Assembly (NCBI GenBank): GCA_016295225.1
Contig: JAEDLP010000077.1
Coordinates: forward strand, 1-8,733
Direction of reading: 5' to 3'
DNA: 8,733 bases
From: Oscillospiraceae bacterium
GTDB lineage: Bacteria; Bacillota; Clostridia; Oscillospirales; Oscillospiraceae
Each line of letters opens with the position of its first letter. Within the stretch, counting starts at the first letter, position 1. A program made the translations under genes and the position numbers. A model generated the notes under the pieces. The model was not told the DNA's origin. It saw nothing but the letters and a program-made list of their open reading frames with translations, and did no database searches. Shown one piece after another: positions 1 through 6,437 of this stretch.

Positions 1-45
1 GTGATCCAGCTCCTGAAGGCCATCCGCAGGAAAATCAAGAAGTAA
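1..45 (+). CDS. 3' end of an upstream gene, product unknown
   Basis: The window opens inside a reading frame that runs 14 codons to a TAA at 43-45 and ends in the basic peptide AIRRKIKK. A perfect intrinsic terminator starts four bases after the stop, which supports this being the true 3' end of a gene. The first codon happens to be GTG, but no upstream sequence is available to judge it as a start. A lysine/arginine-rich tail is not diagnostic of any family, so no function can be given. Confidence 0.55.
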   Translation: MIQLLKAIRRKIKK

Positions 46-48
46 ACG

Positions 49-82
49 AAAAACCACCTTTGGGAGACCAGAGGTGGTTTTT
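49..82 (+). terminator. Intrinsic terminator of the upstream gene
   Basis: An 11-bp perfect stem is formed by AAAAACCACCT (49-59) and AGGTGGTTTTT (72-82) around a 12-nt loop, and the 3' arm itself supplies the U tract. Because both arms carry the A/T run, it could also work on the opposite strand. It separates the upstream gene from the MoxR operon. Confidence 0.9.
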
Positions 83-147
83 CTCCATTCCACAAAAAAG
101 ACGGCGGAGACCTTGCAAAAATTGTTGCATAGGATGTGGGAAAACCC

Positions 148-176
148 ATGACTTTCCTTTGTTTCTGTGATACAAT
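148..176 (+). promoter_or_regulatory. Extended -10 sigma-A promoter of the MoxR-VWA operon
   Basis: The -10 element TACAAT (171-176) is preceded by TGA (168-170), giving a TGn extended -10. The -35 candidate ATGACT (148-153) matches TTGACA at 4 of 6 positions with an ideal 17-bp spacer. Transcription would begin near 183, leaving a leader of about 90 nt before the ATG at 275. That is longer than the leaders of the other promoters here (roughly 25-35 nt). A small inverted repeat, TGGG-AAAA-CCCA (137-148), touches the -35 element. Confidence 0.7.
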
Positions 177-220
177 AAACATAACTATACACTGGCGGCA
201 TTATACCATACTGTAAAACC

Positions 221-235
221 ACGATTTAAAATCGT
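221..235 (+). repeat. Perfect 15-bp palindrome in the MoxR leader
   Basis: ACGATTT (221-227) and AAATCGT (229-235) are exact inverted repeats around a single A. The element lies about 40 nt downstream of the predicted transcription start and 39 nt upstream of the ATG. A one-base centre cannot form an RNA hairpin loop, so the symmetry fits a dimeric protein-binding site on DNA (operator) better than an RNA structure. No regulator is known from the sequence. Confidence 0.5.
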
Positions 236-274
236 CACCATACCGCACAATCAACGGGAAAGGAATTTATCACT

Positions 275-1108
275 ATGCAAGAATTCAAGGGAAGCAGCAA
301 TTACGTGGTCTCCTCTGACCTCCTGCGCATCGTGAACATCGCCATGGTGCTCCAGAAGCCCCTGCTCATCAAGGGCGAGCCTGGCACCGGCAAGACCATG
401 CTGGCCGAGGCCATCGCCGCCGCCCTGGGCAAGAAGCTCATCATCTGGAACATCAAGTCCACCACCAAGGCCCAGGACGGCCTGTATGTCTACGACACCG
501 TCCAGCGTCTGTACGACAGCCAGTTCGGCGGCGAAGGGGTGGACGACATCAAGAAGTATATCAAGCTGGGCAAGCTGGGCGAGGCCTTTGCCGCCGATGA
601 GCAGGTCATCCTGCTGATCGACGAGATCGACAAGGCCGACCTGGAGTTCCCCAACGACCTGCTGTGGGAGCTGGACCGGATGGAGTTCTACATCCCCGAG
701 ACCAAGGAGACCATCAAGGCCAAGCAGCGCCCCATCGTCATCATCACCTCCAACGCCGAGAAGGAGCTGCCCGACGCATTCCTGCGCCGCTGCATCTTCC
801 ACTATATCTCCTTCCCCAACCAGGCCATGATGACCGACATCGTCCACGCTCACTACGACAACATCGAGGATCACCTGCTGGAGATGGCCATGCGGGCCTT
901 CTACCGGGTCCGTGACCTGCCCACCGTGGCCAAGAAGCCCTCTACCTCCGAGCTGCTGGACTGGCTCCAGGCCCTCCGCCTGGGCGGCGTGGACCCCGAA
1001 AAGATCGAGGAAGAACTGCCCTACGCCGGCATCCTGCTGAAGAAGACCGAGGACCTCACCGCCGTGAAGAACGCCAAGACCCGCGTGAAGAACGGCTACC
1101 GCTGGTAA
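275..1108 (+). CDS. MoxR-family AAA+ ATPase
   Basis: This 277-residue protein is a single-domain AAA+ ATPase of the MoxR type (COG0714), cytosolic, with no signal or membrane segment. It shows Walker A GEPGTGKT (34-41), Walker B VILLIDE (111-117), sensor 1 in IVIITSNAEKELP (N160), and the paired arginines R171/R172 in FLRRC, where the arginine finger is expected. MoxR ATPases act with VWA-domain partners as chaperones that mature or load metal into enzyme complexes (for example CoxD/CoxE in CO dehydrogenase). The length is normal for the family. The start is supported by the purine-rich stretch GGGAAAGGAA (256-264), 10 nt before the ATG. The next gene begins 43 bp downstream and encodes exactly such a VWA partner. 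The client enzyme is not identifiable here. Family assignment is firm; the biological role is inferred. Confidence 0.93.
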   Translation: MQEFKGSSNYVVSSDLLRIVNIAMVLQKPLLIKGEPGTGKTMLAEAIAAALGKKLIIWNIKSTTKAQDGLYVYDTVQRLYDSQFGGEGVDDIKKYIKLGKLGEAFAADEQVILLIDEIDKADLEFPNDLLWELDRMEFYIPETKETIKAKQRPIVIITSNAEKELPDAFLRRCIFHYISFPNQAMMTDIVHAHYDNIEDHLLEMAMRAFYRVRDLPTVAKKPSTSELLDWLQALRLGGVDPEKIEEELPYAGILLKKTEDLTAVKNAKTRVKNGYRW

Positions 1109-1151
1109 GCCGCCGGGCATGGGAAAACGACGTTAAGAAAGAAGGGACGCC

Positions 1152-2348
1152 GTGTTTACTGATTTATTCTACCTCCTGCGCGCGCGGGGTCTGAAGGTGT
1201 CCATGAACGAGTGGCTCGCCCTCATGGAGGCCCTGGAGCGGGGACTCTGCCGCAATAGCCTCCTGGAGTTCTATTATGTCAGCCGGGCCATCCTGGTGAA
1301 GACCGAGGCCGACTTCGACAAGTTCGACGAGATCTTCCTGGAGTACTTCGACCGGGTCCAGCACATGGAAGACATTCCCAACGAGCTCATGGACTGGCTC
1401 CACGACCCCAAGAACATGAAGAAATACGACAAGGACGAGGTGGACGCCCGCACCACCTACGACCTGGAAAAGCTCCGCCAGATGCTGGAGGAGCGCCTGA
1501 AGGAACAGCACGAGCGCCACGACGGCGGCCAGTACTGGGTGGGCACCGGCGGTACCTCCACCATGGGCCACTCGGGCTACGCTGCCACGGGCATCCGGGT
1601 GGGCGGCCAGGGCCAGCACCGTCACGCCCTCCAGGTGGCCGGCGACCGGGAGTTCCGGGACTTCCGTGAGGACAACGTCCTGGACCAGCGGTCCTTCCAG
1701 CTGGCCTTCCGCCGCCTGCGGCAGATGACCACCCGCCAGGACGGCCCCATGGACGTGCTCAACCTGGACCGGACCATCGAGGAGACCTGCAACAATGCCG
1801 GGTACCTCCAGCTGGAGTTCGACCGGCCCCGGACCAACGACATCAAGGTCATGGTTCTCTTCGACTCCGGCGGCTCCATGACCCCCTACGCCCGCCTGTG
1901 CAGCCAGCTCTTCCAGGCGGTGAACAAGGCCAACAACTTCAAGGATCTGAAGATCTACTACTTCCACAACATCTGGTACTCCGAGCTGTACACCGATCCC
2001 CACTGCTATTACGACAAATCTGTCCAGACCCAGTGGGTCATCAACAACCTCAGCCGGGACTACAAGGTCATCGTGGTGGGCGACGCTTCCATGTCGCCCA
2101 CCGAGCTCACTTGGGTGGGCGGCAGCAGCTGGTACAGCCGATACAACAACGAGACCGGCCTGGCCTGGCTGAACCGGTTCCACAGCCGCTTCGAGAAGAT
2201 GGTGTGGTTCAACCCCATCCCCGAGGCCATGTGGGAATACGACTACGGCTACCAGACCATCGAGATGATCCGAAACGCTGTGGATATGTATCAGCTCACC
2301 GTGGAGGGCCTGGGCCAGGGCCTGAAAAAGCTGGTTTCTGCCCGCTGA
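1152..2348 (+). CDS. CoxE-like VWA-domain protein, MoxR partner
   Basis: This 398-residue soluble protein combines a helical N-terminal half (about 1-125, very charged at 90-125), a glycine-rich conserved linker beginning WVGTGGTS (129-136) and GHSGY (139-143), and a C-terminal VWA fold (about 230-380). The linker plus VWA arrangement is typical of CoxE-like proteins encoded beside MoxR ATPases. The metal-site (MIDAS) motif reads DSGGS (238-242), so the canonical first serine of DxSxS is glycine; as I recall, DxGGS is common in this subfamily. D311 in VVGDASMSP could be the distal MIDAS aspartate. The start is GTG with AAGGG (1142-1146) five bases upstream; the next in-frame ATG is residue 18. 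It presumably docks on the MoxR ring and links it to a client. The operon ends just after with a strong terminator. Its cellular target is unknown. Confidence 0.88.
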   Translation: MFTDLFYLLRARGLKVSMNEWLALMEALERGLCRNSLLEFYYVSRAILVKTEADFDKFDEIFLEYFDRVQHMEDIPNELMDWLHDPKNMKKYDKDEVDARTTYDLEKLRQMLEERLKEQHERHDGGQYWVGTGGTSTMGHSGYAATGIRVGGQGQHRHALQVAGDREFRDFREDNVLDQRSFQLAFRRLRQMTTRQDGPMDVLNLDRTIEETCNNAGYLQLEFDRPRTNDIKVMVLFDSGGSMTPYARLCSQLFQAVNKANNFKDLKIYYFHNIWYSELYTDPHCYYDKSVQTQWVINNLSRDYKVIVVGDASMSPTELTWVGGSSWYSRYNNETGLAWLNRFHSRFEKMVWFNPIPEAMWEYDYGYQTIEMIRNAVDMYQLTVEGLGQGLKKLVSAR

Positions 2349-2360
2349 TATTGGGATGCG

Positions 2361-2391
2361 AAAAAACGACCGGATTTCCGGTCGTTTTTTT
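2361..2391 (+). terminator. Strong intrinsic terminator of the MoxR-VWA operon
   Basis: AAAAAACGACCGG (2361-2373) pairs perfectly with CCGGTCGTTTTTT (2378-2390) around the tetraloop ATTT, followed by one more T. It lies 12 bp after the VWA stop codon. The matching A run on the 5' arm makes it potentially bidirectional. Confidence 0.95.
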
Positions 2392-2402
2392 GCTTTCACT
2401 GG

Positions 2403-2424
2403 GGCGGGATGCCCACATCCCGCC
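2403..2424 (+). repeat. GC-rich 9-bp inverted repeat, intergenic
   Basis: GGCGGGATG (2403-2411) and CATCCCGCC (2416-2424) are exact inverted repeats around CCCA. There is no T run after it, so it is not an ordinary terminator. It lies between a complete terminator and the ymdB promoter, so it is not obviously needed by either. The form resembles the short GC-rich palindromes that are dispersed between genes in Oscillospiraceae genomes; that comparison is from memory. Confidence 0.6.
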
Positions 2425-2456
2425 GCTGCCGAAAGGTAGCACCCATGCAATGGAAA

Positions 2457-2475
2457 AATTTTCGGGAATTTTCGG
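2457..2475 (+). repeat. Phased direct repeat AATTTTCGG upstream of ymdB promoter
   Basis: AATTTTCGG occurs at 2457-2465 and again at 2467-2475, a 10-bp period or about one helical turn. It lies just upstream of the predicted -35 and is enclosed by GGAAAAA (2452-2458) and TTTTTCC (2476-2482). The spacing places two sites on one face of the helix, as for an activator or an AT-rich UP-like element. No binding protein can be named. Confidence 0.4.
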
Positions 2476-2484
2476 TTTTTCCTT

Positions 2485-2511
2485 TTGGTTTCCCCGGAAA
2501 TCGCATATAAT
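2485..2511 (+). promoter_or_regulatory. Promoter of the ymdB-yhaO-yhaN operon
   Basis: The -10 hexamer TATAAT (2506-2511) is a perfect match. The -35 is weak: the best candidate is TTGGTT (2485-2490) with a short 15-bp spacer, and no better hexamer exists at 16-18 bp. A poor -35 beside a perfect -10 and upstream repeats suggests activator dependence, which is inference. The leader would be about 25 nt, ending in the ribosome binding site GGGAGGG (2531-2537). Confidence 0.65.
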
Positions 2512-2543
2512 ATAGGAATACTACTTTCCCGGGAGGGATTTCT

Positions 2544-3329
2544 ATGTTACTGAACGTTCTCGCCGTGGGCGACGTGGCCTCCGAAACCGGGCTGGACTGC
2601 CTCCACCGTCACTTGCGCGCCTTGAAAAAACAGCACGACGTCCACTTCACCGTGGTCAACGGGGAAAACGCCGCCGGCCTGGGCCTGCTGCCCCGCCACG
2701 CCGACGAGATCTTCGACGCCGGGGCGGACGTCATTACCCTGGGCAACCACACCTGGGGAAAGCTCCAGATTACCGACTACCTGGAGGACAACCCATACAT
2801 CCTCCGGCCGGCCAACTACGCCCCCAACCTCCCCGGCCGGGGCTTCGGCCTCTACGACGGCCCCAAGGGGTTAAAGATTGGCGTGCTGAATCTCATGGGC
2901 CGCTTTGAGCTGGACTGCCACCTTTCCTCCCCCTTCCTCCTGGCCGACCGGGTGTTGAAAGAGGACTTCGCTGCCGCCGACGTGGTTCTGGTGGACTTCC
3001 ACGCCGAGGCCACCAGCGAGAAAGGGGCCATGGGCTGGTATCTGGACGGCCGGGTTCAGGCGGTGTGGGGGACCCACACCCACGTACCCACCGCCGACGG
3101 CCAGGTCCTCCCCAAAGGGACCGGGTTCATCACCGACGTGGGCATGACCGGTCCCGCCCTGTCCATCCTGGGGGTGAAGCCGGAGAACTCCGTCAGCCGC
3201 TTCCTGGGGGGCCTGCCCCGACGGTACGAGGCCGCCCAGGGCCCCGGCAAGCTCAACGCCGTCCTCTTCACCATCGACACCGACGCCAACCGCTGCGTCC
3301 GCGTCACCCGCTGTGACGTGTTTGACTAA
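2544..3329 (+). CDS. ymdB: YmdB-family metallophosphoesterase
   Basis: This 261-residue cytosolic protein is a calcineurin-like phosphoesterase of the YmdB family (TIGR00282), close to the usual length of about 265. The di-metal site is complete: D10 in VGDV, E41/N42 in VNGEN, N68/H69 in LGNHTW, H153 in VDFHAE, and H178/H180 in THTHVPTAD. B. subtilis YmdB is a cyclic-nucleotide phosphodiesterase with 2',3'-cAMP activity that affects biofilm and motility gene expression; the activity is likely conserved, but the phenotype cannot be assumed. The start has a strong GGGAGGG six bases upstream. In Bacilli ymdB usually follows rny; here it instead leads an operon with a YhaO/YhaN pair, the next gene starting 24 bp downstream with no terminator between. 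Confidence 0.93.
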   Translation: MLLNVLAVGDVASETGLDCLHRHLRALKKQHDVHFTVVNGENAAGLGLLPRHADEIFDAGADVITLGNHTWGKLQITDYLEDNPYILRPANYAPNLPGRGFGLYDGPKGLKIGVLNLMGRFELDCHLSSPFLLADRVLKEDFAAADVVLVDFHAEATSEKGAMGWYLDGRVQAVWGTHTHVPTADGQVLPKGTGFITDVGMTGPALSILGVKPENSVSRFLGGLPRRYEAAQGPGKLNAVLFTIDTDANRCVRVTRCDVFD

Positions 3330-3353
3330 GCTCCCTCGGAAAGGAGGAAACGG

Positions 3354-4451
3354 ATGCTCACCTTTCTTCACGCCGCCGACTTCCACCTGGACTCCCCCTT
3401 CCACGCCCTGTCCCCCGAGCAGGCGGCGGAACGGCGGGAGGAGCAGCGGCAATTGCTGACCCGTCTGGCCAGCACCGCCCAGGAGGTCCGGGCCGACCTG
3501 ATCTTCCTGGCCGGGGATCTCTTTGACGGCCAGCGGGCCAGACCCGAGACCCTCCAGGCCCTCTATCAATCCCTGGAGGAACTGGAGGCCGAGGTCTTCC
3601 TGGCCCCTGGCAACCACGATCCCTGGTCGGCGGCTTCCCCCTACGGGAAGCTGGTCTGGCCGGACCACGTACATATTTTTTCCACCCCGGAGCCCCAGCG
3701 GGTGGAGCTGCCCCACCTGGGGGCGGTGGTCTATGGCAGTGCCTTCACCGCCCTCTACCGGATGGACGGCCCTCTGGAGGGCTTCCGGGCCGATGACGAG
3801 GGACTCATCAAGTTCGGCTGCTTCCACGGGGACCTGTCCACCGTCCACAGCCGGTACGGCCCCATCACCCCAAACCAGATTGCCGCCTCCGGCCTGGACT
3901 ACCTGGCCCTGGGCCACAGCCACACGGCCAGCGGCCTGAAAAAAGCCGGGCAGACGTATTACGCCTGGCCGGGCTGCCCCGAGGGACGGGGATTTGACGA
4001 GACCGGAGACAAGGGCCTTTACCTGGGCGAGATCGATCAGGACCGGGTGAAGCTGGACTTCATCCCTATGGCCAAACGCCGCTACCTGACCCCCAGACTG
4101 GATATCACCGGGCAGGACCCGGGCCAGGCCCTCCAGGCCCTCATGGCCGGGAGCAACCCCCTGGATATCCTGCGAATCATCCTGGTGGGGGAGCGGGACC
4201 CGGAGAATGAGCCGGACCTTACCGCCCTCACCGCTCTGGCCTCCACCTATTTCTACAGCGCCAGCATTTATGACGGAACTTCCCTGAGCCGGACCCTGTG
4301 GGAGCGGGCCGGGGAGGACACCCTCACGGGACTCTTCCTGCGGACCATGCGGAAGCGGCTGGACGAGGCCTCTGAGGAGGAAAAGCCCGGCCTGGAGCGG
4401 GCGGTCCGCTTCGGCCTGGCCGCCCTGGAAGGAAGGGAGGAACCCCGATGA
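3354..4451 (+). CDS. yhaO: YhaO/SbcD-like metallophosphoesterase (DNA exonuclease subunit)
   Basis: This 365-residue protein belongs to the SbcD/Mre11-like branch of calcineurin phosphoesterases. Motifs appear in family order: D9 and H11 in HAADFHLDSP, D55 in LAGDLFDG, N87-H88-D89 in PGNHD, H158 in CFHGD, and H188/H190 in GHSH. All expected Mn-binding residues are present. The catalytic domain spans about 1-240; the rest (240-365) corresponds to the capping and partner-binding part. The protein is somewhat shorter than B. subtilis YhaO (about 408). AAGGAGG (3341-3347) sits six bases before the ATG. Its stop overlaps the next start (ATGA at 4448-4451), so it is probably translationally coupled to its ATPase partner. 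The expected role is ATP-dependent DNA end or structure processing in complex with YhaN. YhaO rather than SbcD is favoured by the type of partner; nuclease activity itself is inferred. Confidence 0.88.
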   Translation: MLTFLHAADFHLDSPFHALSPEQAAERREEQRQLLTRLASTAQEVRADLIFLAGDLFDGQRARPETLQALYQSLEELEAEVFLAPGNHDPWSAASPYGKLVWPDHVHIFSTPEPQRVELPHLGAVVYGSAFTALYRMDGPLEGFRADDEGLIKFGCFHGDLSTVHSRYGPITPNQIAASGLDYLALGHSHTASGLKKAGQTYYAWPGCPEGRGFDETGDKGLYLGEIDQDRVKLDFIPMAKRRYLTPRLDITGQDPGQALQALMAGSNPLDILRIILVGERDPENEPDLTALTALASTYFYSASIYDGTSLSRTLWERAGEDTLTGLFLRTMRKRLDEASEEEKPGLERAVRFGLAALEGREEPR

Positions 4452-6334
4452 AACTCTTGCAGCTCACGGCCACCTTTGGCTGTCTGGAAAACGAGACCCT
4501 GACCTTCGACCGGGGCTTTACCCTCATCGGCGCCCCCAACGGGGCGGGCAAGTCCACCTGGTGCGCCTTCCTGCGGACCATGCTCTACGGCCTGGACACC
4601 CGCCAGCGGGACAGAAAGGGAGCCCCTGCCGACAAGAACCGTTACCGCCCCTGGAGCGGCGCCCCCATGGAGGGCCTCATGGTCTGCCAGCAGGGGGGCA
4701 GAACGCTGGAGATCCGCCGGACCTCCGCCGGGGGCGTCCCCATGGGGGATTTCTCCGCCATCGACCGGGCCACCGGCCTGCCCGTACCGGGCCTCACTGC
4801 CGAGAATGTGGGGGAGACCCTTACCGGGGTCAGCCGGGAGGTCTTTGACCGGTCGGTCTTCCTGCGGCAGACCAACCTGGCCGTCACCCAGAGCCAGGAA
4901 CTGGAGAAGCGCATTGCCGCCCTGGTGTCCGCCGGGGAGGAGGACGTGTCCTGGTCCGAGGCCGACGAGCGGCTGCGGACCTGGCAGCGCCGCCGCCGGT
5001 ATCACAAGTCCGGCCTGCTGCCCCAGCTGGAGCAGGAGGAGCAGGCGCTGCTGGATACCCAGCAGCGCACCGCCGATCTGCGCCAAAGTCTGGCCCAGGT
5101 TCAGGCCCGGGCGTCCTCCCTCCGCCGCCAGAAGGCCCATTGGGACAGCCGCCTGGCCCTGGAGACCGACAAGTTCCAGACGGTGAGCCAGCGGCGGTAC
5201 GCCGAGGCCGCCGCCGCCCTGGACGCGGCCCAGCTCCGGGTCCAAACCCTCCGGGACAAGGAGGCGGAGACCGGCCCCCACGGGGACCGCCGGGACCTGG
5301 AGGAGGAGATGGCCGAGGTCCGGGAGGAGATGAAGGGCCGGAAACGGCTGATGACCGGCTTTGTGCTGGTGGTGGTTCTGCTGACCCTGGCCTGCGCCGC
5401 CCTCTACATCATCCCCCGATACATCGAACCCAACGTGGCCGGGTTCCCTCTGAGCGTCCCCATGCTGCCCCTGTTCTTCTTCGCCGCCGTGGCGGGCGGC
5501 CTGTGGCTGCTGGTCCTCCTCTTCACCGTGGTGAAGGCCCTCTGCGACCGCCGCAGCCGGAAGGAGCTGCGCCAGCTCCAGGGGCTGCTGGAGGAGTCCC
5601 TCCGGGCCGGGGAAGACCGGGACCGGGCGTGGCAGGAGGCCCTGGCCCAGCGGGACCAGGCCCAGAAATACTTCGACGCCGTCAGCCAGCAGGGGGCCGC
5701 CGCTCCCTACCTGCCCCCGGAGGCTGAGGCCTGCCGGGAGGCCCTCCACGCCGCTGAGCAGGAGATGGCCAACCTCCAGGGCCAGCTGGACGCCCTGGGG
5801 GACCCGGTCCTGGTGGACGCCCAGCTGGACAGCGTCCGGGAGCGCATCGCCGTCCTCCAGGCCGACTACGACGCCCTGGACGTGGCCCTGGACGCCCTCC
5901 GGGCGGCCGACAGCCAGCTCCACGCCCGGTTCTCCCCCAAACTCAGCGACCGGGCGGGGGAATATTTTGCGCGGCTCACCCAGGGGCAGTACACCCAGGT
6001 GAACCTGTCCCGGAGCATGGAGGTCACCGTCCGGGAGGGGCAAAGCCTGGCCGATCAGCCCCTGGCCTATCTGAGCCAGGGGACCGCCGACCAGCTCTAC
6101 CTGGCCCTGCGGCTGGCCGTGGCCGACCTGGTGCTGCCGGAGCCTGACCAGGTCCCCGTGGTTCTGGACGACGCCCTCATCACCCTGGACGATACCCGCC
6201 TGGCCCTGGCCCTGGAGACCATGGCAGACCTGTCCAGGGACCGGCAGGTGATCCTCTTCACCTGCCAGAGCCGGGAGTTCCGGGTTCTGGAAAATCACCC
6301 GGAGGTCCGCACCGTCAAGCTGGCCGGGTTTTAA
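4448..6334 (+). CDS. yhaN: YhaN/SbcC-like AAA ATPase with central membrane hairpin
   Basis: This 628-residue SMC-like ATPase partners the preceding nuclease. The N-terminal lobe has P-loop APNGAGKST (29-37) and a Q-loop glutamine (Q141 in FLRQTNL). Alanine- and glutamine-rich coiled-coil segments run from about 150-298 and 367-530. The C-terminal lobe has a YhaN-type signature, LSQGTADQLYLALRLA (542 onward), and Walker B VVLDDAL (D574/D575). The coiled coil is interrupted by two hydrophobic helices, about 301-322 and 340-365, joined by a short loop with prolines. KGRKR precedes the first and DRRSRK follows the second, so by the positive-inside rule both ATPase lobes are cytosolic. There is no CxxC zinc hook. 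It is well short of B. subtilis YhaN (about 960). AGGGAGG (4434-4440) precedes the ATG by seven bases. It should form a dimeric ATPase gating YhaO, anchored at the membrane. Confidence 0.88.
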   Translation: MKLLQLTATFGCLENETLTFDRGFTLIGAPNGAGKSTWCAFLRTMLYGLDTRQRDRKGAPADKNRYRPWSGAPMEGLMVCQQGGRTLEIRRTSAGGVPMGDFSAIDRATGLPVPGLTAENVGETLTGVSREVFDRSVFLRQTNLAVTQSQELEKRIAALVSAGEEDVSWSEADERLRTWQRRRRYHKSGLLPQLEQEEQALLDTQQRTADLRQSLAQVQARASSLRRQKAHWDSRLALETDKFQTVSQRRYAEAAAALDAAQLRVQTLRDKEAETGPHGDRRDLEEEMAEVREEMKGRKRLMTGFVLVVVLLTLACAALYIIPRYIEPNVAGFPLSVPMLPLFFFAAVAGGLWLLVLLFTVVKALCDRRSRKELRQLQGLLEESLRAGEDRDRAWQEALAQRDQAQKYFDAVSQQGAAAPYLPPEAEACREALHAAEQEMANLQGQLDALGDPVLVDAQLDSVRERIAVLQADYDALDVALDALRAADSQLHARFSPKLSDRAGEYFARLTQGQYTQVNLSRSMEVTVREGQSLADQPLAYLSQGTADQLYLALRLAVADLVLPEPDQVPVVLDDALITLDDTRLALALETMADLSRDRQVILFTCQSREFRVLENHPEVRTVKLAGF

Positions 6335-6369
6335 GCCTTATTTCAGACTGCGTTTTTCCTTTCCCGTGG

Positions 6370-6398
6370 TTGCCAACCGCCTGAAAGGGGAGTATAAT
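6370..6398 (+). promoter_or_regulatory. Near-consensus sigma-A promoter of lepB-rqcP
   Basis: TTGCCA (6370-6375, 5 of 6) and TATAAT (6393-6398, perfect) are separated by exactly 17 bp. Transcription should start near 6405, leaving about 33 nt before the ATG at 6438. The -35 is centred within an 11-bp palindrome, GGTTG-C-CAACC (6368-6378). I see no clear terminator in 6335-6369 after yhaN, so some read-through into lepB is possible. Confidence 0.88.
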
Positions 6399-6421
6399 AA
6401 CAACTTGAACCCCAACGACCC

Positions 6422-6430
6422 AAAGGAGGT
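6422..6430 (+). promoter_or_regulatory. Ribosome binding site that fixes the lepB start
   Basis: AAAGGAGGT lies seven bases before the ATG at 6438. The frame is open upstream to a GTG at 6366, but that codon precedes the promoter and would be absent from the transcript, so the ATG is the start. Confidence 0.9.
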
Positions 6431-6437
6431 CCTACCC

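Noticed and set aside
114..129. Inverted repeat TGCAA/TTGCA between the first terminator and the MoxR promoter
   Set aside because: Five-base arms in AT-rich DNA are expected by chance and match no promoter or operator spacing.
148..216. A 22-codon ORF in the MoxR upstream region
   Set aside because: It overlaps the -35 and -10 elements, begins before the predicted transcription start and lacks a good ribosome binding site.
1164..2450. A 428-codon open frame on the minus strand opposite the VWA gene
   Set aside because: It runs through the terminator at 2361-2391 and shows only low-complexity translation; the + strand gene carries conserved CoxE-like motifs.
2445..2510. A 21-codon ORF upstream of ymdB with AAAGG eight bases before its ATG
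   Set aside because: It lies between a strong terminator and the ymdB promoter, so it would be transcribed only by read-through, and its stop is within the -10 element.
4268..6298. A 676-codon open frame on the minus strand opposite yhaO/yhaN
   Set aside because: It is an antisense shadow of GC-rich codons: low-complexity G/L/P/Q/V content, no recognisable motif, and it lies opposite well-supported genes with intact catalytic motifs.
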